Assembly: GCA_000231825.2 (NCBI GenBank)
Contig: JH720400.1
Coordinates: 2,399-66,398, forward strand
Direction of reading: 5' to 3'
DNA length: 64,000 bases
DNA from: Tetrahymena elliotti 4EA
Lineage: Eukaryota > Ciliophora > Oligohymenophorea > Hymenostomatida > Tetrahymenidae
Under the pieces are notes generated by a model that was given only the letters and a program-made list of their open reading frames with translations, ran no database searches and was not told the origin of the DNA. The translations under genes were made by a program, and so were the position numbers. Positions 1-12,660 of the stretch are shown here, piece after piece. Numbering within the stretch: position 1 is the first letter of the stretch; every line of letters starts with the position of its first letter.

Positions 1-370
1 ATAACAAAAAAAATCTTTTTAGGTAGAGATAGTCTTATGTATGGTATTATATTTTGATTTGAATTAGATATTTCTATTTTTTGTTTTTAATTGATAATTT
101 GTTATTAAGTTTGAAACTATTTACTTAAAATTATATTAATAAATAAAAATTACTTAATTATTAGAAAATTAACTCAATTTATAAATAATGTTTTTTAGAT
201 ATTTTTGTAATCAAAGATTTAAAAATTAGAACTAATTTGATAAAATTGAATATTAAATAAATAAAATATTAGCTAGTACTGAGTTTTTAGATGTTTAAAC
301 AAATAACTATCTATCTTTATATACATTCCAGTTTATTTTAGATTTTATTAAATTTTTTGATTACTAAATA
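1..370. other. Intergenic AT-rich sequence
   Basis: This is the 3' flank of the RING-finger gene on the minus strand. I see no open frame with coding character, no RNA gene and no repeat here. Confidence 0.5.
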
Positions 371-2535
371 TCATGTTAGGTCTTGGTTACACATTGGGCA
401 ACTTATATATTTGAATAGCCATTTATATAAACACTTTTCATGAAACATGTGATTACATTTAGTCTTTCTGACAATATCATCATATTCAAAATCATCTAAA
501 CAAATAGCACATATTTATTCTTTAAATGAGTTTTCAAGCTAGAATTACTCATATTTATTACCTTAAGTAATTTGCTCCATTTCACTTTTAATTTAGTTTT
601 CTCTTTAGGTTTTTATTTCTTCAATTAAATTTCTGTTTGTCTAAGGAGTACTTCCATTTTATCCTTATGGTTGATTTTCTTTTTTTTATTCTTCATTTGT
701 CTCTTGCAACTCAACATGTTTTTCTTTTTTCCCCTATTTTATTATCAAAAAGAAGTTAGTTATGATAAGAATTCATTAGTAAATACTTTGTTAATTTTTA
801 AATTTTATTTTTATCCTTTTTTTGATTAATTGATTGAAATTGATTAAAGACCAATTAATCAAAAATACAATTTCATCAAAAAAGTTAAGTTTTCAAAGAT
901 TAAATAAGATATTTTCTATATCAAAAAGAATCATTTAATAATACTGTAAGCTTATAATCATATTCTATTTACTAATTTATTTTCTCTTGTTGTTCCTATT
1001 AAACTAAAATTAAAAATTTTTTTTTTCTTTGAAATATATTTGAGATGAGTTGAATGTAACAAGTAGTTAGTATTATTCTTTTAAAGGTATTTTTTAAAGT
1101 TTTGTATGATTTCAAAAAAATGAATGAATTTCGCATTTTTAATTTAGAATATTAAAAATTAAAACTAATATGATTTAAATTATTTTTGGAATATTTAAAT
1201 GAATAGCAATCCTATTCAATATATTTTAAGCTTATTCATCATATTAATTTTGAATTTATTTAAATATTTTAGAGTGTAAAAGATTAAGTTGAATGGTTAA
1301 AATTAGATTGTCTATTTTTATGGTTTGGTGATTTTATTAAAAATAATTAGATTGAAATTAGTAGTATTTATGGATATTTATACTTTTTAATGTCAAATTA
1401 AACGAAATATTTTTTGGGAAAATCCTTTTAAAAATGCTAATTTATCTTGCTCTTTTATCAAAATTTTCTTGAATATAATAAAATGAATTTGAATTAAACT
1501 TACACTGGTTGCTTTGTTGAAGCAGAAGATGCACAAAAAAGAAATAACCAAAGTAACTAAAAGAGAAAGCAATATAAATAAGATTAAGTTATTTTCATCA
1601 ATCAAGGTGATGTTTTTGATGTTCAAGGTTACATAAATGTAAGAAGTAGAAGGATTTCTAATAAATAATATAATAGAGTTTTCATTAGGATTTGGTTGGA
1701 TTACATTTGAGTAGTTTGTTGAATTAAAAACTAAGTTTTCAAAGTATTTAAATTAAGTTGGGAATTCATTTGATCTATCAGATCTATACATGTGTATGTC
1801 TGGTACTTAAGAGTGTTTGATATTCATTTCTAATTTTAACTCATCTTCAGCTGATATTTTATAGATTTGTATATACCTACCTTCAAAAGGTTTAATTGAT
1901 ACTTCAAAAGGGTAGTAATTAGTAACTATCTAAATATCATATTCACAGAAAGGACCAAATCTATTCTTTTCACAAATACATTTTCCTAGAGTTTAATCAT
2001 ATTTACCTTTCTACTAACAAAATATATTTTCTGTAAATTTAAACATCAAATTAGCATTGACTGCATCCAATTCTGAAGAATCATCACTATTAGACTATTT
2101 GAAATAATTGATTCTTGCATAAACTAAATAAAAGTATTGCTCATTAAATTTAATATGATCAATCATATGAGATAAAGATAAGATAGTTATCAAGTTTTCA
2201 GGGCTATATTTTTATGAAATAAAGGCATTTTAGCAGTCTATTAAAGCAGAATATTCATAAATGTAAATTTGCAATTCATAGATCTTCTACTTTGGCATTG
2301 GTTTTAAATTAAGATATGATAGCTAAACCACCAATTATCTAGGATAATTACTATTAAACTAATATACAGAAATATTCTAATGTGTCTTTTAAGACAATTC
2401 AAAATTGATATCTGTTTTAGTCCCTTCTATTTCTGTGTAATTGAAATTATCCACATCATTAGTCTCTTATGATTTAACTCTTTAATTACTTAGTAAGTAA
2501 AAGATGCTAAATCCAAATAAAACTAATTTAATCAT
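371..2535 (-). CDS. Signal peptide + EGF-like + TM + RING-H2 membrane protein
   Basis: Probable membrane-anchored E3 ubiquitin ligase of the secretory pathway. The start at 2535 gives a hydrophobic signal peptide (MIKLVLFGFSIFYLL). About 300 residues of predicted lumenal or extracellular domain follow, ending in a Cys-rich EGF-like piece (C-I-C-E-K-N-R-F-G-P-F-C, near 1930-1980). A strong membrane segment (LILFILLSLLVTLVISFLCIF, around 1500-1590) comes next. The C-terminus is a classic RING-H2 finger: C-A-I-C, then C-N-H-M-F-H-E-K-C, then C-P-M-C (about 375-510), with the TGA stop at 371-373. The first exon is open from 2535 to about 1400 and meets a TGA at 1393. The RING exon is in another frame and starts near 745 after an AG. 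A long intron (~650 nt) or an unseen small exon must join them; the junction is unresolved. The architecture resembles PA-TM-RING-type ligases, but I see no clear PA domain. Roughly 500 residues. Confidence 0.8.
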
Positions 2536-4092
2536 TCAATTACTAAATGTATCTGCGATATGCTAAAACTATATTAATGCCTAAATTTGGTGCTTTTTTT
2601 TGTTGAAGTAAATGAATACTATTCGTCACTATCCTCAGTTGGTAATGAGTAAAAATCTATTAGATTATTTTATCAATAATTTATTAATTTTCTTTTTTTA
2701 AATTAAAAAAAATTTGCTAATACAATTATTAAAACAACCTGAAAAACTTCTTTTTAGTCAGAAATAAGAATGAATATTTAATTCAATAAATGCATGGTAA
2801 AAGAAAAAGGAATAGACTTATTTTCAAATCAACTAAAAAAGAAATAAACGGGCAAATAAATAAATTTACCAAAAAACTGCACTCTATAAAATGTAACAAA
2901 TAATCAAAATTAGCAAATTTACAATCAATTAACTCCTATCTTAATAAAAAATTTACAAAAACTATTAATGCATCGATTTGGATTTCTAAAAAGCTGTACA
3001 CTCATTTTATAAATTTGTAAATTAAATTAAAAGCCCAAGTTACTTTTTTTAAAAAAAGCACCAACACAAAATTTATAAATTAAAGTTGTTTTGATAAAGT
3101 AATGACTGAATTCATAAAATGTTTACTATTTGTTATTACTGTAGATAAATCTCAAAAAAAAATATTTATTTTCAAAGGTTAAAGGTTTGGTTTCAATGAG
3201 ATAAATGAAATTGATAGCCTTTATTGTCTTTAAATTGATTCAGTACAATATTATTTTAAGTGCATAATAAATTAAAATTTTCTATCTTATCATTTATTTA
3301 TCCATTAAATAATAATGAATAGTTAGTATTTCGAGATTAATTTCATAGAAATTTTCTATTTGTTCTTCTCAATCAAATACAATAATTTCTGAGAATTTAA
3401 TGACTGATTGTTCCTTTCCATTCTTCTCTTTTAGATTAGTCTTTTTTTCATTTTAAAAGTCATTTTTCATATTTATTGCTAAATGAGATATGTATTTTTT
3501 TAAATTAATAAGCTTAGACACTGCTACTTAAATGATGTAGCCTGTGATTTGTCTTGATCGTACCTAAGAAATTTTAAATAATTAACTTTAGTAATTTTTA
3601 AAAAACTAAATAAATCAGGTTAAAGGTTAAATTTTTATTATGAGTCTTTTGTTTTGAAAAATATTTATTTTTTGTAAGAAAAATAAACCTTAATAAAAAA
3701 GTACTTCTCTCTAACTATTTCTAAATCAAAATTTTATTTGGATTAGATTCATTCTTTTCATTTTTAACTCAAAATAAATAATAATTTTAAATTATCCTTA
3801 TCTATTAAAATCCAATAAACTTCTTTATATATCTCAATAAATGAAACATATTTTTAATGTTCATTCTCAATATACTTTTTAGAAAGCTTAGCTTAAAATT
3901 TTAAAGATTTTTTCTTAAATAAAAAATATTTTTCTATGTTTTGAATAAATATTTTTTAGAAATATTTTGTTCGTTTTGAAAATTAAAAGAAATTTTTTAA
4001 ATGAAAATTTTTGATAACTTTCAAATCTAATTACTGAAATAAAAAATAAAAATATTTCAATATTAAAATACAAAAAAATAATATTTATTATG
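2536..4092. other. Intergenic AT-rich sequence
   Basis: This lies between the start of the RING gene and the end of the LRR gene, both on the minus strand. It contains many A and T runs but no frame with coding-like composition on either strand. Promoter elements for the RING gene should lie near 2540-2800, but no known motif is recognisable. Confidence 0.5.
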
Positions 4093-5436
4093 TCAAATTT
4101 ATTTTAAAATAATTTCTTCTGAAGAAAGAACTATAGATAAATTAGAAAGCTTTTGAAGTAATTATCCATAGCTATTAGTTTCTTGGTAATCAATATTATT
4201 ATCTTATAGATTGAGAGATAGATTATGCAAACTAGTGCATTTTGAAATTTCCTTTTGGCTATTTCCTATGCAAGGTACTGGTACTATGCACCTTACTAAC
4301 CTAAACTATTATATTTAAGATCAAGTGTTAAGGAAGTTAGATTAGAACACTTTGCTAATTCTTACCCAAGGTACAAAGCCCCTTCTTCTTAAATTTGATT
4401 TCTATACAAATCCAAATTCAAAGAAGTAAGCTGAGTTAATTTAGCTATTTCTTAACCTATCCTTTTAGAACCATTTTCACCTAGATCAATATCACTTTAA
4501 TGAAGGGTTAATTCAGTTAGTTTTGGGTACTTAGCTATTTCTTTCCACAAGGTTATAACACCTTTTTCATCAATATCATTTTATTTTGCATCTATATGAT
4601 GAAAGAAGTCAAGTTAGCACATTTAGCCAATTCTTATCCAATAGCTTTAACACCATCATTTTCAATGTTATTACTTTATAGGTTTATATTTAATGATTTT
4701 AGTTAAGGACATTTTGAAATTTCTTAATCTAAATTCTTAGCTCCTTCTATGCCAGTATTATTATATTTAAGAAACGAAGTTAATGAAGCAAGATGAGGAA
4801 TTTTTGATATTTCTTATCCTAAATTAAAGGCTCCTTACTCTTTTATGTTATTTGCATGTAAATCAAGTGTTAGTGAAGTCAATTTAGGACAATTTTCTAT
4901 TCCTTAGGCTAAATTTAGGACTCCAGTATCACCTAATTTATTATCTTTTAAATCAAAAGATAAAGTCGAATATATTATAAAATTTTGCAATTTATTGACC
5001 TAACGCTTAAGAAATCTACTCTCCTATGCCGTTTTCTGATAAATCAAGATTCAAAGTTATAAGATTACTACATTTTGATATTTCTTAAACTAAATTTATA
5101 GCTCTCTACTAGCCAATAGATAACCCACTAAAAGTTAAAGTCTAATTATTGAGTTTTGGGTATTTAGCAAGTTATATAACCTAGATTTTAAGCACCTTCT
5201 TATCCAACAACTTAGACATCAGAATCGCCCAAATTATTTTCTCTTAAATTTAGATTTATAGATCTAAGGTTACTGCATCTTGATATTTCTTAACCTAGAT
5301 CCTTTGCACCCTATTTACCTACTTTTTTATCACTTTTGTGAAAAGAGATATTCAAACTTGTTAAGTTTTAGACCACCTCTTGTTATGAACCACTAATTTG
5401 ATTTAATTAGGTTAAATATTAAAATTTTTATTCCAT
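4093..5436 (-). CDS. Leucine-rich-repeat protein, about 447 aa
   Basis: A single-exon frame of 448 codons from ATG at 5436 to TGA at 4093 contains no internal TGA. The whole protein is a chain of about 14 leucine-rich repeats of 28-30 residues, of the ribonuclease-inhibitor/NLR kind. Typical units read G-x-x-G-A-x-x-L-G-Q-E-I-S-K-C-x-N-L-x-x-L-x-L-x-L-x-x-N. Examples are visible at 4680-4740, 4860-4930 and 5220-5340. There is no signal peptide, membrane segment or extra catalytic domain. This repeat class makes a curved protein-binding scaffold, so it is probably an intracellular adaptor, but no partner can be inferred. Large families of such LRR proteins are known in Tetrahymena. The gene is divergent from the gene starting at 6168. 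Confidence 0.85.
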
Positions 5437-6167
5437 TATTTTTACTATGGTTTTGATTTTAAGATAAGAATAGTGATTTTTAGTTATTTTTTATTTTTAT
5501 TATTTTTATTACTTTTATTACTTTTTCTAAATCCTTCTGTTTTTTCTTTCCAATTAAATAATTGGTTTAATATTTTGAACACATTAAAATACCTCTAATT
5601 TATTACTAGCCAAACCTTTTTACAGTAAAGTAAAGTTAAATATATTAAGAAGCGTTTATTAAACAATGATTAAAAACAAAGAGGTGGTAGGTTTATCTAA
5701 ACAAATTTTATAAAAAAATAATCCCTTCACTTTATGCTTAAGAAAAGTGATTTTTTGTAAATTTAAATAGATATTTACCTCCCTTTCAAATTAACTATTG
5801 GTCTGTATTTATTTATTATATTTCACTTAATTTTACTGTTAAGCCTGTATGAAATTAGAGGGATTTACGTTTTATTATTTTAATTGAGTTTTTGTTGTAT
5901 TTTAACTAAAAATCGCAGTATTTTAAAATATTATTTAATAATAAGATTAATTAATGCAATTAATTAAAGATAAATGGATGATAAGAGTAATTTATTTAGT
6001 TGTTATTTTTAATAGATTAAGATGAGGATTAGTTGTGTTATGTAAAGTGTATATATTGTAAATCAATCAGTTTCTTATTTTTAGAGTTTAAAAGAATAAG
6101 ATACCTATATATTTTTACTTTTTGATAGTAGTTTGATTATAGTTATTAAGAAGTTAGTTTAATAAAT
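5437..6167. other. Divergent intergenic region
   Basis: This 731-bp spacer separates the start codons of the minus-strand LRR gene and the plus-strand gene at 6168, and presumably carries both promoters. A low-complexity TTATTTTTATTACTTTTATTAC-like tract lies at 5485-5530. I recognise no conserved element. Confidence 0.5.
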
Positions 6168-8337
6168 ATGTATGAGGAGGATGAAGATAGCGATTTAAAT
6201 AAATCCTAATTTTCAGACTACTCTGCCTTGTCCCCTACAAAAAAGAGCAAAAATAAGTTTGAAAAGCATTAGGAGATGATGCAATTTTACGACTCTTAGC
6301 CTTATCTCAGTTTTGAAACTTAAACGATTGCATCATAAATAGTTGATTTGCTTTTAACAAAAGGAGCTAACAATTTATACGAGAAGTATCTAATTACTAA
6401 AATGCCAGATTTTCAATCAAAGGAGATTAACGGTTTGATTAGTGCATTAATATAATAAGGGATATTGTATGGAGATAAGGGTGAGTCATATGAAGATTTA
6501 AAAGCATATTGGAAAGAAGAGAAGGAACCAGTAAAATTTTGAAATATTTTGTGTTCTACATTCATTTGGATTTTATAAGCTAAGATGATAAAAAAGCAAA
6601 AATAAATGCAAAAATAAAAAGAAAATGAAGAGAAATTATTTAATTTACTCATTTATTTTAATAAAGTAAGTTTTAAATTACGATTCGAGGTCAATCTATG
6701 CTGTTAATGTAGATTTCAAGCAAATAGTTATTGATGAAACAGAATAAGATGATAGCGATGCTAAGTCTATTATGAGTAATTCAAGTAGGTTTTCATTTGC
6801 ATCAAGAAAAACAAATAAATTATTGTAGACATCATAAAGGATACTAACTCTGAGTAAAATCAACTAAAATATGTTAGAATCTACAGTTAAGTAAAAAAAA
6901 CCAGAAAAATTTCAGCCAGAACTTGTTAGAATGCCTGATGAAGCTCCACCAGAGCCTGATCCAGTTGCTGATAGATTAAGGCTTGCAAGAGAAAAAAAGG
7001 ATTATGTGAGAGCATTAGAATTGGAAAAATAAAAGAAATAAATGTAGGATGAACTAGATTTTGAAAACAAAAAAAAAGAAGCTCAAAAATTACTTAAACA
7101 CAAATAATTTACTCATGATTACAATGGAGATATTATTTATTTGAAAAAAGATAGAGAATAAGCACCTATCCCAAATAATATTATTAATTTAGATGCTAAA
7201 TCTAAACAGCCTTCTGAAATTGTGAAAGAAGCTATTTTCGTAAAACAATTTTATAAAATACTTTGCTATTTATTTATTTAAATATTTGTTAAAGCCAAGT
7301 GAAGAAGGTAAAAAAGTCAAATAAATGAATTTCAGGTCGTAGCCAAAGTTTAAACTTCTCGAAACTTTAGAGTTTCATAATTAACCATTACTTCATCTTA
7401 CTTTAAAGGTAAGAAATGAACAACTTTGTTTCAATTTTATTAAATTAAATATTAATGAAAATTTATGATAATATTTAGCCAAATCCAGGAAATAAAGTCA
7501 TGACGATGCAAGGGTAGATTATAGAAGGTGGATTTTTAAGCATATAGAATAGAATGAGAAAGGGAGAGTATGATAAAATGATAGAAAGTCTACCGAATAG
7601 GCCGGTTGCTAATTATTTAGGAGGCACTCAAACATAATTTAATTAGTAGATGATAGATGAAATGATGCAAAAGGAAGGGAAACATCCCAGGTTATCACTA
7701 CACAGCTCTGTAAATAATTAGTTAGAAAACAATATAATTTTTAATTGATTTTTGTTAGTCTTAAATGAGAATCTTCAATAAAGATGCTTTAGAGAATATG
7801 CTTGAAGAAAAAAAGAAAAGAAAGTCAAATGTATCTCAAGATAATATTGAGGACGACTCATTAGATCAAATGAGGCAGCAGATAATAATAAAGGAAAAAG
7901 AAAAACAAGAAAAAGAGAAAAAGAAAAAGGAGATATAAAAACAGATTAAGCTTGAAAAGATAACCATTTACCCCTCAATAGGTAAAAAATATTTAATTTA
8001 CAATAATATATAAATATTATAAATAGAAAAAACAGTTGAAAATGGTGAATATGCAATTTAGACAGCACTGACTTCTCCTAATGCTGCTGGGGCTGGGGGC
8101 TAGAAAAAAGAACCAATTACCCGTCTTCACTTAGAAGTTGAAAAATTTGATTTATAAAATATAAAAGATCCTACTTGGGGTGACCCAAATCTTGCTAAAT
8201 CATAAATGTTGATGATATCTTCAGAAAGCCAAAAACGAAGTAAAGAACCAGTTAATTTCAAAATAAGAAAATAGTAGAAATTAGTAAATAGCAATAAATA
8301 AATGAAAATGACAGTATCAAAGTTTTTCAATTCATGA
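6168..8337 (+). CDS. Uncharacterised charged protein, spliced, about 590 aa
   Basis: I do not recognise this family. The first exon (ATG at 6168) encodes acidic, Asp/Glu/Ser-rich sequence and then a compact region (Q-I-V-D-L-L-L-T-K-G-A-N-N-L-Y-E-K-Y) that may be a small helical domain. Introns inferred from GT..AG and frame changes lie at 6531-6666, 7240-7294, 7409-7478, 7710-7758 and 7982-8026. The middle exon carries a distinctive P-P-E-P-D-P-V-A-D-R-L segment followed by a long charged helix (E-K-K-D-Y-V-R-A-L-E-L-E-K-Q-K-K), predicted coiled coil. Later exons hold another Lys/Glu-rich helix, then a GAGG linker and a basic C-terminus ending at TGA 8335-8337. The charged coiled-coil style would suit a cytoskeletal or ciliary protein, but that is only an impression. 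The 5' exon could instead be a separate 124-residue gene ending at the TGA at 6540. Confidence 0.7.
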
Positions 8338-9582
8338 TGAATATTTAATTAAAATATTTATTAATTAAAAATACTCAACTTGTTCTAAAAATAAATAAAA
8401 GCAAATTAAAAAAATTAAAAACTTTGAAAACCTCATGACATAAAACATACATTAAAAGTAAATAATTCAATTAAAAATAAAAATGGTGAAAAAATTAAAA
8501 ATAAATAGCAAAATTGCACAAAAAATAAATTATTTATATTTTGATTTGTATATGCATAATTCATTATTCCACCATTCTGATTACTTCGAATTGTGATTAA
8601 AAATACTTATTTCTGTCTCTTTTTTTTATTTTCTTGCTTTAAATTGATGGTCAAATTTTACTCTTTATTTATCTTAATTTCAGATTTTTTTGCAAACAAA
8701 TTAAAATTTATAAAATTTATTTTAATTTTACTCAATTTTTGATAATATAAATCAAAGATTTGAGGAAAGAAAATGTTCATGTCTGAGAGGATAAATTCTT
8801 TTATTAAGGAGATCATCAGTTAAGTTTTATTTAATTTTTATAAAAGAATTTTAGTAAATTTTGAATTTAAGTGTAGACAAAAGATTTTGTTTTTTTGTTT
8901 CTAAACCAATATAAACGTTTTTTTAACTTTAATTGACTTTGCTAGCATATCTATTTAAAAAAATATTGAAACTTATTTCATCTAAACTGAAATTAAAAGA
9001 ATGGTAATAATAGATAATTAATCTGTAAATTATTGGTTAGGTAGAACTTTAATCTAAATCTGGTATTGAATCTAAATTAATTATGATATATTTTGCTTAA
9101 TTAATTACGAATTGCTTTTTTTTGTTTGAATAAAAAGATTTAATAAAAATTTGGAGCTAATTTATTAAAAGCTCTTTGAAATAAAATAAGATAGTTAGTA
9201 ATTACATCTGATTTCAAGATTTAAACTTTTTCAATCTCTAGAAATGTTTATCAATAAATTTGTAAAGAATTTTATAAAAGTAATTTATTTTTGACGAGAA
9301 AATAATTATTAAAATAGGATTATAAATTTTTAAGGAAAATAAATTTCAGGAATTCAAATCAAGAAAAATATAAGTAAGATTGAGTAAGTAAAACCTTAAA
9401 TGATAGTCAGAAAATAAGTTAATGTTCAAATTATGACCTACTATTTAAAAAAATTTTTGTATAAAAGAATTTTCAAATAAGTAATTCTTCAAAGCAATTA
9501 AATGAAAATGTGTACAATTTGATATTAATTATTTTTATATAAAAAACAAACAATCCTAAATCTTAAATCTAAAAAAGGATAA
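8338..9582. other. Intergenic; one weak ORF
   Basis: AT-rich spacer between two plus-strand genes. A frame from ATG 8773 to TGA 9069 (98 codons, beginning M-F-M-S-E-R-I-N-S-F-I-K-E-I-I-S) is open. At this base composition such a length is expected by chance, and only the first 15 codons have coding-like composition. I do not call it a gene. Confidence 0.4.
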
Positions 9583-10344
9583 ATGAACAATTTGAGGAAT
9601 TAAAATAATAATAATACATCCAGCAAAATGTTAAATGCAAATTAATATGGATAAGTCAAAACTTTAGGTTAAAATTATACAAACAATGTTTTGAGTTGTA
9701 TTAGTTAATAAGTTAATTCAAACCAAGCTACCTAAATTGGATATGGCAACAATTTATAAAGTTTAAATAAAAACTAAAATCTTGATATATAAAAATTATA
9801 ATTTTCAGAGATTGTGGATTTATTTGTAAAATCTGATGAAAATAGTATATCATAGGATTCATAAAAAAATAGTTAAAACACTTCACGCTCTTTAACTTAG
9901 AGTCCTGATTAATAAAATCTTTCCTTTGATAATAGTAAGTCAACCAAAGATTATAATGTCTCCTCCTAAAATCATTTATCAAATAATAAAACTGCTTTAA
10001 GAGTAACAAAAGACAAACAAATTGAATAAATTGCTTATACCATTCTAAAGGATAGAAAACATATCAGTAGTGAAGATATTATTAGTTCATCTTTGAACAA
10101 CTCAAATGGGATTTTGAAAATTAAATTTAAATAAGAAAATTCAAAGTATAAATTATACGCAAGAATATTTATTAATGATTCGATGTGTGATAATTATTTA
10201 TAGTTAATGAATACCTTGAGTGTTAAATGTGAAACCAAATATAACCTCAAAGTTTAACCCAGAGTGGAAAAGAAAAAGATGAATCAAAAGGATATTTTAG
10301 AATTTTTTGCCTTTGAAATTACAAAAAAAATTAAATGGTAATGA
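9583..10344 (+). CDS. Asn/Ser-rich protein of unknown function, 253 aa
   Basis: A single exon of 254 codons runs from ATG 9583 to TGA 10342-10344 with no internal TGA, which is well above chance length. The N-terminal half is low-complexity (Asn, Gln, Ser), reading Gln from CAA, TAA and TAG. The C-terminal ~110 residues look folded: a helix-rich stretch (Q-I-E-Q-I-A-Y-T-I-L-K-D-R-K-H), a mixed segment with L-K-I-K-F-K and Y-K-L-Y-A-R-I-F-I, and a basic end (E-K-K-K-M-N-Q-K-D-I-L-E-F-F). No signal peptide, membrane segment or known motif is visible. The sequence just after the stop (10345-10560) also looks partly coding in more than one frame, so an extra 3' exon cannot be excluded. Confidence 0.75.
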
Positions 10345-11402
10345 ATAAAATAAGAATAAATTTCAGAGAATGCTAAATATAGAGGATGGAACAAATAATT
10401 TTCTCCTATATTAGGTTAACAAGCTATAAGGAAATAAAAATATCTTTCTCTCAATAGATTGCTTTTCATAAATATTTTTCCTCTTTGCTTAATTTGGATT
10501 TAAATTCTTGAAATTGTTCTTTTCTTCTTAATTTTTAACTTTCAAAAATAAATAAAAAAGTATTGATTGTGGTCTTTTTTTTTTATTACATTTTATTTTT
10601 TATTTTTATTTACAAAAAAAATATCTTTTTTTTACCAAAAGAAGAGATTAAATTATCTCATTTCTATTCATTTTATCTTTTTTATTTTGTATTTTTCTGA
10701 AAGATTTTTGCAATTATTATTTGCTTGCTTTTCTCTTTTTGTTCGTTTTTCTCCTAATCTAAGCATTGAAGTTATTTTTTAGATTTTTTTGTAATTCTTT
10801 TTTTAAAGATTTTTTTCTAGAATTATTAAAAATATCTTTTTTAATCTACCTAACTAGCTTAAGAATCAATTAAAATTAAACAACTTTGTTTCTATCTTTT
10901 TTTATTTAAATTATTTTGTTTCTATAATTTACTTTAAATTATAAAAATCAAGAATATCAAGGAGTTTTATATGTAATTTGAAAAAAAATATTTATTGTGG
11001 AAAAATAAAATAATTTTTTTTTTCTTTTTTATAATGGTTTCTAGTGAACTGATTCTTCTGGATTAAGATTTAAAAATATTTTTTAGTTTTTCTCATTTAA
11101 TGTAAGTTTAAATAAATTATAAGAGAACAAATGAAAATTAGCTTAATATTACAATATTCACTCTTCATCAATGGATTTTTGTAATAACACTTAAAAGGGA
11201 TTTATTTGATGAATTAAAAAATGAGATAGTAATTTATTAATTAAATTTAATATTTAGTAGAAATAAGGTAAATGGCAAAAAAATAATAAAGATATTTTTA
11301 TGGTATTATAAAATTAAAAAGTTTAATTTATGATACAAATTTTTGATTGATTTGAGATTTGTTAACAGAAACAATAGCTAATATTAATTAAACATCAAAA
11401 GA
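10345..11402. other. Intergenic AT-rich sequence
   Basis: This stretch is strongly T-rich on the plus strand (10560-10860), a compositional skew that creates hydrophobic nonsense frames. I see no RNA gene or repeat. A possible 3' exon of the preceding gene is discussed in the findings. Confidence 0.45.
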
Positions 11403-12660
11403 ATGCATAAGAAATTTCCTGCAATTTTAAGTGATATAAATGGAGTTCTACTTAAAAATAAATAGGTTATAAATAAGCGAATAAAGTCAGCAGTGCATGA
11501 CTTGAGATAGCCACGATATACTGAATCTAATACTTAGTTTTAGATACCCTTTTTATGCATTACTAACTAGTTTTATTCAAATTAGATGTAGGTTGCAGAG
11601 ATGCTTAATTAGCAATTTTAATTATAAAAAGATTTTTAATTAGATCAAAGGCACATAGCTCTTAGCTTTAGCCCTCTACTTAGATACAAAGATTTCTTTT
11701 TAAACAAACAAATTCTTTTTATTGGAGATTAAACCAGAGAAGATTTTGAAAAAATTGCTGAATAACTCCAAATTGATAGTTTTCTAACATAAAATGAATA
11801 TTTGAGCTTAAGAGAGGAGTTTTCTTCAAATAATTAATTAGAAGAAGAAAAAGAATTAAATTAAAGTATTGAAGTTGTTCTATTTTTTAGCTGTCCTAAA
11901 AATTGGGAAATTTCTCTTGGCATCTTTGATTCTATTAGATAATCTATAGGATAGCGTTAGAGCTTATTATTTTAAACCCCTTCATTTATTGCCATGCATA
12001 ATGATAATGTTGAACTTAGCGATTAATCTCTTTACACACTTCCAAGAATCAACATGGGAGTTTTTAATGAAGTATTTAAAAAACTACATTCAAAACTCTA
12101 TCACTTGGATGCATAAATAAATATGATGGGAAAACCTGAAAGAGAATCATTCGAATATTCAAGTAATTTATTAAAAAAACTATTCAAAAAGAAATAAATT
12201 AAAAAATTTTTAAGATTTTGACAATTTTAATTACAACCAAAAAATATCTAACTATGAATCAATATTCTATCAGACAATTTTAGCTTAAAAAATATAATTG
12301 AAATAATTAATGAAAATTTAAATTATAAAAGGAGGAGTACTTAAAAAGTAGATTATAGAAAGCATAGGAAAAGAAGAAAGAACAGAGGATTTAATATCTA
12401 ATTTTTATATGATAGGAGATGATCCATATAGTGATATTCTAGGAGCTAATAATTATGGCTGGAAATCTATTTTAGTCAAGTAAAAACGCATTTTTTCCAA
12501 ATAATAAACAAAGTTTTTTAAAAATATAAATAGGACAGGAGTCTTCTAAGGTAAAGAAAACGATGCTATGTATCCTGCAAAATATGTAGTTGAAGATTTC
12601 TATGAAGCAATTAAACTAATAGAATCATTGGAAGGAATATAGATTATAAATGATAAATGA
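11403..12660 (+). CDS. HAD-superfamily hydrolase, CECR5/HDHD5-like
   Basis: The protein starts M-H-K-K-F-P-A-I-L and has the HAD motif I position (S-D-I-N-G-V-L), motif II (C-I-T-N-Q), a cap region, the P-R-I-N-M-G and M-G-K-P-E segments, and motif IV (Y-M-I-G-D-D-P-Y-S-D-I-L-G-A-N-N). It ends W-K-S-I-L-V-K-T-G-V-F. This order and the MGKP plus GDDPxSD signatures match the class-IIA HAD group that includes human CECR5/HDHD5 and related phosphatases. Introns are inferred at about 12163-12214 and 12480-12533. The first is uncertain, because an alternative reading keeps the exon open to a TGA at 12219. In motif I the second Asp of the usual D-x-D-G is Asn here, which should weaken general acid/base catalysis. 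About 380 residues; the substrate is unknown. Confidence 0.82.

Noticed and set aside
8773..9069. 98-codon plus-strand frame with ATG
   Set aside because: The length is near chance expectation, only the first codons have coding-like composition, and there is no splice or homology support.
10567..10782. Phe/Leu-rich 71-codon plus-strand frame
   Set aside because: It follows a T-rich skew and has no coding-like composition. Frames of this length are expected by chance with a single stop codon.
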